64,000 nt of DNA from Hymenobacter pini. GTDB taxonomy: Bacteria > Bacteroidota > Bacteroidia > Cytophagales > Hymenobacteraceae. A model generated the notes under the pieces. The model was not told where the DNA came from and did no database searches. It worked only from the letters and a program-made list of their open reading frames with translations. Shown here piece by piece: positions 26,085 to 34,879 of the stretch. The position numbers and the translations under genes are program-made. Position 1 is the first letter of the stretch. Every line of letters begins with the position of its first letter. The stretch spans positions 806,001 through 870,000 of the forward strand of contig NZ_JAIZZH010000001.1 in assembly GCF_020421205.1 (NCBI RefSeq). The letters run 5' to 3'.

Positions 26085-27095
26085 ATGAAGCAAGTTGTCA
26101 CCTTTGGTGAGATTATGATGCGGTTGTCGCCCCCGCAGTATCAGCGGTTGTCGCAGGCTGCCTCGCTGGACGTGACCTATGGTGGGGGAGATGCCAACGT
26201 GGCGGCCGGGCTAGCCTACTTGGGCGTACCAGCGGCCCACGCTGGGTGCTTCCCCGATAACGCCGTGGGCCACGCTGCGGCGCAGCATTTCCAGCACCAC
26301 GGAGTAGACATGAGCCACTGCGTATTTCGGGGGCAGCGGCTGGGGCTGTATTTCCTGGAAGTAGGCGCTTCACTGCGGGCCAGCCGCATCGTGTACGACC
26401 GGTACGACTCGGCCTTTGCCAACCTGCAGCCGGAGTGGTTTAACTGGGACACGGTGTTCAAGAATGCGCAATGGCTGCACTGGACGGGCATCACGCCCGC
26501 TATTTCAGCCACGGCGGCCCAGGCTACAAAACAAGCCATTGCCGCCGCCCGCCGCCTGGGGCTCACCGTGTCGGCTGATGTAAACTACCGCCGCAACCTG
26601 TGGCAGTACGGGCAGCGCGCCCAGGATGTGATGCCCGAACTGGTAGCCGGTTGCGACTTGGTGGTGTGCACCGAAGGCGACGCCGAGGACCTGTTCGGTA
26701 TCAAGCCCGAAGCCGGGGCCGAAAACAGCTTCGTATCCATGAGCCAGCAACTGATGGCGCGGTTTCCGCAGATCAAGCAGGTTATTGCCACCCGCCGCAA
26801 TACTCAAAGCGCCTCCCACGAGCGAATCCGGGGTATTGCCTACAGCGGAGGCGAGTATTTTGAAACCGAGGACTTTGACATCAACCCCGTGGTGGACCGC
26901 ATTGGCGGCGGCGACTCCTTCATTTCCGGTTTCATCTACGGCCAGCTGACCTACCCCACGGTGCCGCAGGCCCTCACGTTTGCCACCGCCGCCTCGGCCC
27001 TCAAGCACACCATCCCCGGCGACATCAACTTAGTAACCGCTGCCGAGGTGGAGCACATTGTAGCCGGCAACACCACCGGCCGCTTACTCAGGTAG
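26085..27095 (+). CDS. kdgK: 2-keto-3-deoxygluconate kinase (PfkB family)
   Basis: A 336-aa ribokinase-fold sugar kinase with the N-terminal GEIMMRLSPP and GGGDANVAAGLAYLG, and the catalytic motif DRIGGGDSFISGF (Asp277 as base). It phosphorylates KDG to KDPG in the cytoplasm. It is followed by eda and the transporter, consistent with the galacturonate isomerase pathway. Its stop is the start of a repeat. Confidence 0.92.
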   Translation: MKQVVTFGEIMMRLSPPQYQRLSQAASLDVTYGGGDANVAAGLAYLGVPAAHAGCFPDNAVGHAAAQHFQHHGVDMSHCVFRGQRLGLYFLEVGASLRASRIVYDRYDSAFANLQPEWFNWDTVFKNAQWLHWTGITPAISATAAQATKQAIAAARRLGLTVSADVNYRRNLWQYGQRAQDVMPELVAGCDLVVCTEGDAEDLFGIKPEAGAENSFVSMSQQLMARFPQIKQVIATRRNTQSASHERIRGIAYSGGEYFETEDFDINPVVDRIGGGDSFISGFIYGQLTYPTVPQALTFATAASALKHTIPGDINLVTAAEVEHIVAGNTTGRLLR

Positions 27096-27186
27096 TTTCT
27101 AGTTGCTGGTTTCTGGTTGCTAGTTGTTAGGTAAACCAGAAACCAGCAACCAGAAACCAGCAACCAGAAACCAGCAACTAGAAACT
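27093..27186. repeat. Stop-anchored inverted repeat with three tandem 14-bp units, copy 2
   Basis: Arm 27093-27118 pairs with 27162-27186. Within the right half AACCAGAAACCAGC is repeated three times (27134-27147, 27148-27161, 27162-27175). It belongs to the same family as 24282-24362 and again starts exactly at the stop codon. Confidence 0.75.
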
Positions 27187-27195
27187 CAATAAGAA

Positions 27196-27846
27196 ATGCC
27201 CCGCTTCACCTCCGACCATATACTCAAAACCGTGCTGCGCTACCCGGTGGTGCCGGTGTTCTTCCACGCCGATGCGGCCTATGCCAAGCGGATTCTGGAG
27301 GTATGCTACGCCGGCGGACTGCGGGTGTTTGAATTCACCAACCGCGGGGCCAATGCTTTTGAAGTATTTACAGAGCTGGTAGCCCACGTGCAGGCCAACT
27401 GCCCCGATATGGTGCTAGGTATCGGCACCATTTACACCGCAGAGGATGCCGAGCGGTTTATTGAGGCCGGCGCTGATTTTGTGGTGCAGCCCTGCCTCAC
27501 GGAAGAAGTGGCTGGCGTGTGCCGCCGCAGCGGTACGCCCTGGCTGCCCGGCACCATGACGGTTTCGGAGGTGTACCACGCTACCCGCCTGGGCGCGGCC
27601 GTGGTGAAGATCTTCCCCGGCAATGTGCTGGGGCCGGGCTTCATCAAAAGTCTGCGCGGACCCATGCCTACCGTGCCCTTAATGGTAACCGGTGGGGTAG
27701 AGCCCACCGAGGAAAGCCTGCGCGAATGGTTTGACGCGGGCGTGAACGTGGTGGGCATGGGCTCCCAACTCTTCAAGAATGCCGACGATTCCGAAGCCCT
27801 GCAGCAACTCATTGCCCGGCTGCTGGCCTTCACCGCTACCCGGTAA
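27196..27846 (+). CDS. eda: KDPG/KHG aldolase
   Basis: A 216-aa class I aldolase. It shows VFEFTNRG (Glu46), GIGTIYTAEDAERFIEAGADFVVQP and the Schiff-base lysine motif AAVVKIFPG (Lys138). It cleaves KDPG to pyruvate and glyceraldehyde-3-phosphate, the last step of the galacturonate route. It sits between kdgK and the hexuronate transporter. Confidence 0.93.
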   Translation: MPRFTSDHILKTVLRYPVVPVFFHADAAYAKRILEVCYAGGLRVFEFTNRGANAFEVFTELVAHVQANCPDMVLGIGTIYTAEDAERFIEAGADFVVQPCLTEEVAGVCRRSGTPWLPGTMTVSEVYHATRLGAAVVKIFPGNVLGPGFIKSLRGPMPTVPLMVTGGVEPTEESLREWFDAGVNVVGMGSQLFKNADDSEALQQLIARLLAFTATR

Positions 27847-27930
27847 AAGCGCCGCCCACCGGCTGCTTTTCGCTTGCCGCCTCCGGGTGGCCTTTCCATC
27901 TGAGTACTTCCCACTGAATTCCCGAACTCG

Positions 27931-29295
27931 ATGATACAAACTCCCACTGCTCCTGCCACTGCCGCTCCGGCCGCCACGGCGGTTGGCCGGTACCGCTGGA
28001 CGATTTGTGCGCTGGTGTTCTTCGCCACCACCATCAACTACCTCGACCGGGCCGTTATTTCCCTGCTCAAGCCCACCCTGGAAAAGGTGTTCAGCTGGAA
28101 TGCCGGCGACTACGCCAACATCGAGTTGGCCTTTAAAGTAGCCTACGCCGTGGGTATGATGGGGGTGGGCCGCGTAATTGATAAGCTGGGCACCAAAACC
28201 GGCTATGCTCTTTCTACGCTGCTGTGGAGCCTGGCGGCCATGGGCCACGCCCTGGTGAGCAGCACGGTGGGTTTCTCGGTGGCGCGGGCATTTCTGGGCG
28301 TTACGGAAGCCGGCAACTTCCCGGCGGCCATCAAAACCACGGCCGAGTGGTTTCCGCAGCGGGAGCGGGCCCTGGCTACCGGTATTTTCAACTCGGGCTC
28401 CAACGTGGGCGCTATCCTGGCTCCGCTCACGGTGCCGTTTATTGCCGCCGCCAGCACCAACGGCTGGAAGTGGGCCTTCCTGATTACCGGGGGGCTGGGC
28501 TTTATCTGGCTTGTGCTGTGGTATGTGTACTACGAGGTGCCCGCCCGCCACGCCCGCCTTACCAAAGCCGAGTTCGACTACATCCACAGCGACGTGGACG
28601 ATATGGCGGCCGTAGCTGTGGAAACCCAGCCTAAGATTTCCTGGGGCCAGCTGCTGCGGGTGCGCCAGACCTATGCCTTCATCTTCGGCAAATTCCTGAC
28701 CGACCCCATCTGGTGGTTCTACCTGTTCTGGCTGCCCGACTTCCTGAATAAGCAATACGGCCTGCAGAACACCGCCGTGGCCCTGCCCGTGGCGCTGGTG
28801 TACATCCTGTCCAGCGTGGGCAGCATAGGCGGGGGCTGGATTCCGCTGCGCCTCATCAAAGGTGGCATGCCCGCTTTCCAGGCCCGTAAGATTTCGATGC
28901 TGATTATTGCCCTGTGCGTGCTGCCCATCGTGTTTGCCCAGTACCTGGGGCAGCTGAATATGTGGCTGGCCGTGCTGGTAATTGGCGTTGCCGCTGCTGC
29001 TCACCAGGCCTGGAGCGCCAACATCTTCTCCACCGCCTCCGATATGTTCCCGAAGCGGGCCGTGGCCTCCGTAACTGGCCTGGGCGGCATGGCCGGCGGC
29101 CTGGGTGGTATTCTGCTCACGGCCCTGGTGCAGAAGCGCATGTTTGTGTACTACGAAAGCATCGGGCAGCTGAACAAGGCCTACTTCATCATGTTCCTGA
29201 TTTGCGGGGGCGCCTACCTGTTGGCCTGGGTGCTGATGCAGGTGTTTGCCCCCCGCATGCAAATGATTCGCTTCGACGAACCCGCCGCCAAGTAA
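27931..29295 (+). CDS. exuT: MFS hexuronate transporter (ExuT-like)
   Basis: A 454-aa major facilitator with about 12 membrane helices. The motifs NYLDRAVISLLKPTL, RAFLGVTEAGNFPAAIKTTAEWFPQRERALATGIFNSGSN-type region and DPIWWFYLFWLPDFL are those of the anion:cation symporter group that includes ExuT. It probably brings galacturonate or other monomeric uronates across the inner membrane. The assignment to uronate rests on both motif and position. Confidence 0.88.
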   Translation: MIQTPTAPATAAPAATAVGRYRWTICALVFFATTINYLDRAVISLLKPTLEKVFSWNAGDYANIELAFKVAYAVGMMGVGRVIDKLGTKTGYALSTLLWSLAAMGHALVSSTVGFSVARAFLGVTEAGNFPAAIKTTAEWFPQRERALATGIFNSGSNVGAILAPLTVPFIAAASTNGWKWAFLITGGLGFIWLVLWYVYYEVPARHARLTKAEFDYIHSDVDDMAAVAVETQPKISWGQLLRVRQTYAFIFGKFLTDPIWWFYLFWLPDFLNKQYGLQNTAVALPVALVYILSSVGSIGGGWIPLRLIKGGMPAFQARKISMLIIALCVLPIVFAQYLGQLNMWLAVLVIGVAAAAHQAWSANIFSTASDMFPKRAVASVTGLGGMAGGLGGILLTALVQKRMFVYYESIGQLNKAYFIMFLICGGAYLLAWVLMQVFAPRMQMIRFDEPAAK

Positions 29296-29324
29296 ACGAG
29301 GCGGCTGTAAGCAGACTCTCAACC

Positions 29325-29801
29325 ATGAAAAACTTGCTGATACTGCTGGTCCTGCTGGGGCTGGCCGGGCCGCTGCGTGCCGTTGCGCAGGCTTCCAAGA
29401 AAGACCAAACCGCCGCCAAAGAGGTGGAACTGCTGGAGCGCCAGCGCTTCGAGGCCCAGGTGAAAAAGGACTACGCCGTGCTGGAACGGGTGTTTGCCGA
29501 CGACCTGGTGTACACCCACTCCAACGGCAAGCAGAACAACAAGCAGGAGTACATCCAGAGCATCCGGGACGGTAAAAGCCAGTACGACAAGATTGAGGTG
29601 GAAGCCCTGAATGTGCGCGCCTACAACGACGGCCGCACGGCCGTGGTCAACGGCACCATCACCATCACCCTCCCCAACAAACCCGATGGCACTCCCAACC
29701 TAGCCCACCTCAAGTACGTGGTGGTACAGGTGAAAGACGCCAAAAAAGGCTGGCAGGTGGTGCTCTGGCAAAGCCAAAAACAGCCCGACGCCAAAAGCTA
29801 A
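29325..29801 (+). CDS. Secreted NTF2-like (DUF4440-type) protein
   Basis: A 158-aa protein. The ATG at 29325 starts a signal peptide ending AVAQA. The mature part has the SnoaL/DUF4440 pattern: [45 protein letters not shown] and [14 protein letters not shown]2-like folds bind or convert small molecules. Placed 29 bp after exuT it may share its transcript; whether it takes part in pectin use is unknown. Confidence 0.82.
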   Translation: MKNLLILLVLLGLAGPLRAVAQASKKDQTAAKEVELLERQRFEAQVKKDYAVLERVFADDLVYTHSNGKQNNKQEYIQSIRDGKSQYDKIEVEALNVRAYNDGRTAVVNGTITITLPNKPDGTPNLAHLKYVVVQVKDAKKGWQVVLWQSQKQPDAKS

Positions 29802-29919
29802 AAACGTACCCGTAGCGTTTGGGGCCGCAGTCCGGCGCAAGCAACTCACTCATTCAATTACCCTCCACCCGGAATGCACCCGCGCGCATTCTGCGGGCTC
29901 CTCTGTCCCTATTCGTGCT

Positions 29920-30930
29920 ATGAATTTGTCTGTTGAAAACCGCATTGCCCAGCCGGTGGGCACTACCCTGGAGCGCTATATCATGCGCAAACAGGCCGAG
30001 TTTCCGTTTGCCACCGGCGAGTTGAGCCAGTTGCTGCGTGACATTGCGTTGGCCGGCAAAATCGTGAACCGGGAAGTGAACCGGGCGGGCCTCACCAGCA
30101 TCATCGGGGCCATGGGCCAACAGAACGTGCAGGGCGAGGCCCAGCAGAAGCTGGATGTGGAAGCCAATATCCGCTTCATCCGGGCTCTTACCAATGGGGG
30201 CGAGGCCTGCGCCGTGCTCAGCGAGGAGGAGGACGACATCATCCACACCGGCAACTGCCAGGGCAAGTACGTGGTGGCCATCGACCCGCTCGACGGCTCC
30301 AGCAACATCGACGTCAACATCAGCATCGGCACCATTTTCAGCATTTACCGCCGCGTAACGCCGGTGGGGGAGCCCGCCACTGCCGCCGATTTTCTGCAGG
30401 GTGGGCGGCGGCAGGTGGCCGCGGGCTATATTCTGTACGGCTCCAGCACTATGCTGGTGTACACCACCGGCCACGGCGTGGCGGGCTTCACCTACGAGCA
30501 GTCGTTGGGGGAGTTTTTCCTCTCGCACCCCAGCATCACCATCCCGGCCAGCGGCAACGTGTTCAGCTGCAACGAAGGCTACTGGTTTGATTACCCCGAA
30601 TACGTGCGCCATTACCTCACGGAGTGCAAGCGCCAGGGCCAGAGCGGGCGCTACGTGGGTTCCCTGGTGGCCGATTACCACCGCAACCTGCTCACGGGTG
30701 GCATTTACCTGTATCCGCCCACCGGCAAGAACCCCCAGGGCAAGCTGCGCATCCTCTACGAAGCCTTCCCGCTGGCCTACCTGATTGAGCAGGCCGGGGG
30801 CCGGGCCGAAACCGGCACCGGGCCGGTGCTGGATATTGAGCCAACTGACTTTCACCAACGCAGTCCATTATTTGTGGGTTCTCCGGAACTGGTAGCCAAG
30901 CTGTTGGCTGCTGCGGAACCAGCAGCCTAA
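29920..30930 (+). CDS. fbp: Fructose-1,6-bisphosphatase, class I
   Basis: A 336-aa enzyme with LSEEEDD, the metal/catalytic motif [37 protein letters not shown] and [18 protein letters not shown]. It makes fructose-6-phosphate in gluconeogenesis. The location after the uronate genes makes sense because growth on galacturonate gives only C3 products, so hexose phosphates must be rebuilt; this link is inferred. Confidence 0.95.
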   Translation: MNLSVENRIAQPVGTTLERYIMRKQAEFPFATGELSQLLRDIALAGKIVNREVNRAGLTSIIGAMGQQNVQGEAQQKLDVEANIRFIRALTNGGEACAVLSEEEDDIIHTGNCQGKYVVAIDPLDGSSNIDVNISIGTIFSIYRRVTPVGEPATAADFLQGGRRQVAAGYILYGSSTMLVYTTGHGVAGFTYEQSLGEFFLSHPSITIPASGNVFSCNEGYWFDYPEYVRHYLTECKRQGQSGRYVGSLVADYHRNLLTGGIYLYPPTGKNPQGKLRILYEAFPLAYLIEQAGGRAETGTGPVLDIEPTDFHQRSPLFVGSPELVAKLLAAAEPAA

Positions 30931-31051
30931 AACCCGTAGAAATTCCAGCTAGTTTAAGCATGTGGTTTAGGCAGATTGCCCGAACCGTGTACCTTGACGC
31001 GCAATGCTCCGGTTATGGCCGGAGCCTGTGCAACCCAACACCTCTTCCCTC

Positions 31052-32593
31052 ATGGCAAAAATTGTTTCTCCGCAGGTTGAGTTTGGCTTCCTGCTGCAAC
31101 AAACCAAAAACGTCACGCCCGAAATCTTCACGGCCGACGGCAACGGCTACCTGAATTTGCTAGAAGGCCGCTGGCAGGAGCCCGGCACGCCCCGCCCGTT
31201 CACCTCACCCATTGATGGCTCCGAAATCGGCAGCCTGCCCATGCTTAGCCGCGAAGTGGCCCTGCGCGCCGTGCAGGCCGCCAAAAAGGAAGCCGCCGAC
31301 TGGGCCCGCGTGGACCTGGATGAGCGTAAGCGCCGGGTGCAGGACTGCCTCAACCAGCTGCGCGACAACGTGGAGCTGATTGGCAAGCTGCTAATGTGGG
31401 AAATCGGCAAGACCTACAAGCTGGGCTTCACCGACATTGACCGCGCCATTGAGGGCGTACAGTGGTACGTGGACAACATTGAAGGCATGCTGGGCCAGCG
31501 CAAGCCCCTGGGCTTGGTGAGCAACATTGCCTCCTGGAACTACCCCATGTCGGTGCTGCTGCACGCGGTGCTGGTGCAGGTGCTGTGCGGCAACGCCGTT
31601 ATTGCCAAAACGCCCACCGATGGCGGGTTTATTTCCCTCAGCCTGACCTTCGCCATTGCCCGCCGTTGCGGCCTGCCCGTTACGCTGGTGAGCGGCTCGG
31701 GTGGGGAGCTGAGCGACGTGCTGGTGAAAAATGAGGCCGTGGATTGCCTCTCATTCGTGGGCGGCCGCTACAACGGCCGCAACATTGCCGATGCCCTCTC
31801 GCAGGAGCACAAACGCTACATGCTGGAAATGGAAGGCGTGAACACCTACGGCATCTGGAACTTCAGTGACTGGGACGGCCTCTCTGACCAACTTAAAAAG
31901 GGCTACGACTACGGCAAGCAGCGTTGCACTGCCTACGTGCGCTTCGTGGTGGAGCGGCGCTTGTTCCCGCAGTTTGTGGAAACCTACTGGAACACCATCA
32001 AAGGCCTCAAAATTGGTAACCCCACGCTGGTTGATTCCGCTGATGATAAGCTGCCCGACCTGGCGTTTGGCCCCGTTATCAACAAAGCCCAGGCCGAAGA
32101 CCTGGACCGCCTCTACGCCGACGCGCTGAAAACCGGTGCCACGCCCATCTACGAAGGCAAGCTGGATGATAGCCTGTTCCTGCCCGGTCAGGACCGCTCG
32201 GCCTACCGCGCCCCCCGGGCCTTGGTGAACCTGCCGCGCCAAAGTGAGCTGTACTTCAAAGAGCCCTTCGGCCCCATCGACAGCATTGTGCTGGTGGACC
32301 GAGTGGAGGAACTGGTGGGCGAAATGAACATCAGCAACGGGGCTCTGGTAGGGGCCCTAGCGTCGGATGATGAGAAGTGGGCGGCTCGCACCGCCAAAGA
32401 AGTGCGCGCCTTCAAAATGGGCATCAACAAGCTCCGCTCCCGCGGCGACCGGGAAGAGGTATTTGGGGGCCTGGGTGAATCGTGGAAAGGGGCCTTCGTG
32501 GGTGGCAACCTGTTGGTAGAAGCCGTAACCGAGGGCGACAAACCGGTGCTGGGCAACTTCCCCGAGGCTACCCTGCTGCCTGAGAAAATCTAA
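31052..32593 (+). CDS. Aldehyde dehydrogenase superfamily enzyme
   Basis: A 513-aa protein. The start at 31052 was preferred over 31004 as a family-like N-terminus. The ALDH hallmarks are SWNYP (Asn163), KTPTDGG, a glutamate region LEMEGVN (Glu259/Glu261) and the nucleophile motif GKQRCTAYVRF (Cys292). It oxidises an aldehyde to an acid with NAD(P). The LEMEGVN form is unlike the usual ELGGK, so the substrate is uncertain; candidates near this pathway include glyceraldehyde-3-phosphate or a sugar-derived semialdehyde. A strong terminator follows. Confidence 0.85.
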   Translation: MAKIVSPQVEFGFLLQQTKNVTPEIFTADGNGYLNLLEGRWQEPGTPRPFTSPIDGSEIGSLPMLSREVALRAVQAAKKEAADWARVDLDERKRRVQDCLNQLRDNVELIGKLLMWEIGKTYKLGFTDIDRAIEGVQWYVDNIEGMLGQRKPLGLVSNIASWNYPMSVLLHAVLVQVLCGNAVIAKTPTDGGFISLSLTFAIARRCGLPVTLVSGSGGELSDVLVKNEAVDCLSFVGGRYNGRNIADALSQEHKRYMLEMEGVNTYGIWNFSDWDGLSDQLKKGYDYGKQRCTAYVRFVVERRLFPQFVETYWNTIKGLKIGNPTLVDSADDKLPDLAFGPVINKAQAEDLDRLYADALKTGATPIYEGKLDDSLFLPGQDRSAYRAPRALVNLPRQSELYFKEPFGPIDSIVLVDRVEELVGEMNISNGALVGALASDDEKWAARTAKEVRAFKMGINKLRSRGDREEVFGGLGESWKGAFVGGNLLVEAVTEGDKPVLGNFPEATLLPEKI

Positions 32594-32615
32594 GCGGACT
32601 TCTTTTGTTAAATAT

Positions 32616-32660
32616 CCACAGCTCTCCGCTAAACATGGTTTAGCGGGGAGCTGTGGTTTT
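32616..32660. terminator. Strong bidirectional terminator
   Basis: An 18-bp stem with a single wobble position (32616-32633 and 32639-32656), a 5-nt loop and TTTT after it. It lies between the convergent ALDH and Lgt-like genes. Confidence 0.85.
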
Positions 32661-32687
32661 ATACTGTTGTTTCGGGCGGAATAAACC

Positions 32688-34538
32688 TTACTTTTTCTTC
32701 AGCGGAATCCGGTAGCCCACGCGTAGGTTCAGTTGGTGCAGACGGGCAAAGTTGGTGGCGGCGTAGGGGTAGAGCGTGAATCCGGTCCGGCCCAGCCGTA
32801 AGTCGGCGCTGACGAAGCCCATACCAGCGTCAGGCTGATTTTTAGCAAAGGCCATTCCCATCAGCACATGACGGCCATCCAGCCTGCCCAGGCCCGAGCC
32901 TAAGCCCAGTCGGGCGGTTGGGTTGCCTACGCCCAGGCCGCCCCGGTTCACGTCAGCCTGCAGGTAGAGCTTTTCCCGAACCCCAATCCATGCACCTAAG
33001 TCGAGAGTCACGTTCCGAAAATCAGTGTTTTTGATGTCACTCTGCTGGCCCTGATGGCGCAAGCGCCCCACATGCAGCCCCGCCCGGTAGCCGAGGCCAA
33101 ACTTCCCAGGGTGCACTTCGGTGCTCCACTCAGCATATGGGTTGATGCTGAACAGCCGGTGGGTGCTGTCCGTCTCACTCAGCAATGTGCCCGTAATGGG
33201 GTCAATAGCCTGGTAGTGAATTTTGTCCTGGCCTCGCCACACGCCCACCCCGAAAGTGGTATGATGGGCGTTATCCTTGTGCAGTTCCACGGTGCCGCCC
33301 CGCACGACGTATCGGTGGTCGTAGGTAGTGCGGGTGACGGGGCCGGAGCATCCGCCGCCGCCTTCTTCCACGTCCTCAAAATAGGTGCCGTTACCGGCTC
33401 CGGCCGTAATTTCCAGCGTGGTGGTAGTAGAATCAAGCGGCACCTGGCTGGTGAGCAGAAACACGCCGCTGGCCAGCACCAGCGGCAAAGCCACACGGCC
33501 AGGTTGCAGCTGCCGGGCTGAGCCCTGCAGAGCGGCTCCGGCTTCCAGCGTCAACAACGCTAGCAGCAGGGCTTTCATTACCAGTACTTCGGGGCGGGCC
33601 AGCGCAGTGCCGCCAAGCCATGCCGTAATCAGCAGCAGCAAGGCCACCAACAACAGGTTGAGCGTGGGCTTCGTGGAGGGCAGATTCTCGTACTGGTTGC
33701 CAGTAGTTGGCCGCTGCCGGACCCGCCACAGCCAGAAACCCAACACCAGCGGCGTTACCATCAACAGCACCCATTGCAGCTGGTTCATTACCAGGCCGGC
33801 GTGCTCGTGCAGGGCTCCGCCCACCGGCTCGCTGGCCGGGTCGCGCCAAAACTCAATAAGCCAGCGCCCAGCCAGCAGCAGCCCCAGGTGCAGCAGGTTG
33901 CGGCTGCCGCCCGGCCAGAGCTTATGGCGCGTGAACACCAACAAAATGCCTACGCCAGCACACAATAGCAAGGTGTACAGCTGGGTAGGGTGCACCGGTA
34001 ACGAATGAGTAGCGTCCAGTGGAATAGCGCCGCGCATGGCCTGCGCCACGTACGGCCAGGTGCCTGGCCCGTAGGTCAGGCCCCAGCTGCCATCGGTCAG
34101 TTCCCCAAAGCAGCACCCCGTCAGCACACAGCCCACGCACTGAATAGTCAGGGCCACGCACATGGGCAGGGCAAACGCATCGAACATGTGCCAGCTAAAT
34201 CCAAACGGCTTGCGCAACGCCAGCAGCACGAGCGTGCCACTGATGGCCCCACCCAGCACGGTGCGGGCCCCCGCCGCGGGCCATTGTCCAGTAGTCAGTA
34301 GCTGTTGCCACTCAGCCCCGGAAAAGGCGAGCAGCTTGGTTCCGAGAATGAAGGCTAGGGTGGAGGAGGCCAGCACTACCAGCCAGGAGCGCATGGCATA
34401 TCCGCGCCGCCAGCCTTCCCGCAGCAACAGTAGAAGGTTCAGGCCAAAGGCCAGCACATAAAACGTGGTGTAATAATGGGCGTGAGCGGAGGCCGGCACA
34501 GCCCATTGCAAGGCGGGATAAGCGGATAGAAAATTCAT
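32688..34538 (-). CDS. Lgt-like membrane protein fused to a C-terminal beta-barrel-like domain
   Basis: A 616-aa protein. Residues 20-270 resemble prolipoprotein diacylglyceryl transferase: about seven hydrophobic helices, GCVLTGCCFGE (136-146, with a CC variant of the Lgt loop), VHPTQLYT (His183) and RWLIEFWRDP (225-234). Two or three more helices end near 366. Residues 370-616 are quite different: a Gly/Ser-rich linker, then alternating hydrophobic strands (FGVGVWRGQDKI, GLGYRAGLHVGRL, LYLQADVNRGG) closing with LNLRVGYRIPLKKK, the style of an outer-membrane or other beta-barrel. True Lgt is shorter than 350 aa. It may modify lipids or proteins, but activity is unproven, and how a barrel could work on this tether is unclear. 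Confidence 0.75.
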   Translation of the reverse strand: MNFLSAYPALQWAVPASAHAHYYTTFYVLAFGLNLLLLLREGWRRGYAMRSWLVVLASSTLAFILGTKLLAFSGAEWQQLLTTGQWPAAGARTVLGGAISGTLVLLALRKPFGFSWHMFDAFALPMCVALTIQCVGCVLTGCCFGELTDGSWGLTYGPGTWPYVAQAMRGAIPLDATHSLPVHPTQLYTLLLCAGVGILLVFTRHKLWPGGSRNLLHLGLLLAGRWLIEFWRDPASEPVGGALHEHAGLVMNQLQWVLLMVTPLVLGFWLWRVRQRPTTGNQYENLPSTKPTLNLLLVALLLLITAWLGGTALARPEVLVMKALLLALLTLEAGAALQGSARQLQPGRVALPLVLASGVFLLTSQVPLDSTTTTLEITAGAGNGTYFEDVEEGGGGCSGPVTRTTYDHRYVVRGGTVELHKDNAHHTTFGVGVWRGQDKIHYQAIDPITGTLLSETDSTHRLFSINPYAEWSTEVHPGKFGLGYRAGLHVGRLRHQGQQSDIKNTDFRNVTLDLGAWIGVREKLYLQADVNRGGLGVGNPTARLGLGSGLGRLDGRHVLMGMAFAKNQPDAGMGFVSADLRLGRTGFTLYPYAATNFARLHQLNLRVGYRIPLKKK

Positions 34539-34879
34539 TGCGTAGTTGGTAAATGAAAGGCCGCTTCTGGACTGGAAATGTCAGTAAAAAAGCCGCTCCC
34601 ATCTACCATAAGCAGGTATGCAGGAGCGGCTGGATACAGAGGTAACAACCAGTCGGCTAAAGGAGGGCGGTGTGACCCGGCACAGCAATAGAGAGGGTGA
34701 ATAACTGGTTGAAAGGTAGTTTTCACCCACTGCCAAACGACAACGAACTTACAGCTACTTCAGACTTTGCAGAGAGAAAAATACATATATATGCTGTTGA
34801 AAATCATAGCGTTGATATAAGTAAAATATGATTTTGAAATTGTGTGATTTTGATGATAATCTGCACTGTAAGTAGCCTA
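34539..34879 (-). other. Structured leader / intergenic region of the Lgt-like gene
   Basis: Its 341 bp contain an AT-rich promoter-like tract (about 34770-34870), nested complementary segments (GGGTGAA 34695-34701 with TTCACCC 34722-34728; AACCAGT 34647-34653 with ACTGGTT 34704-34710) and an intrinsic terminator 50 bp before the start codon. I do not recognise a known riboswitch class. Confidence 0.45.
34585..34631 (-). terminator. Intrinsic terminator upstream of the Lgt-like start
   Basis: On the - strand, AGCCGCTCC (34631-34623) pairs with GGAGCGGCT (34599-34591), followed by six T. It may end transcription from the SDR gene or act as an attenuator for the Lgt-like gene. Confidence 0.65.

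Noticed and set aside
34535-34726. 63-codon - strand ORF overlapping the start of the Lgt-like gene
   Set aside because: It starts with GTG, runs through the terminator hairpin and has no recognisable features; the sequence is better read as a structured leader.
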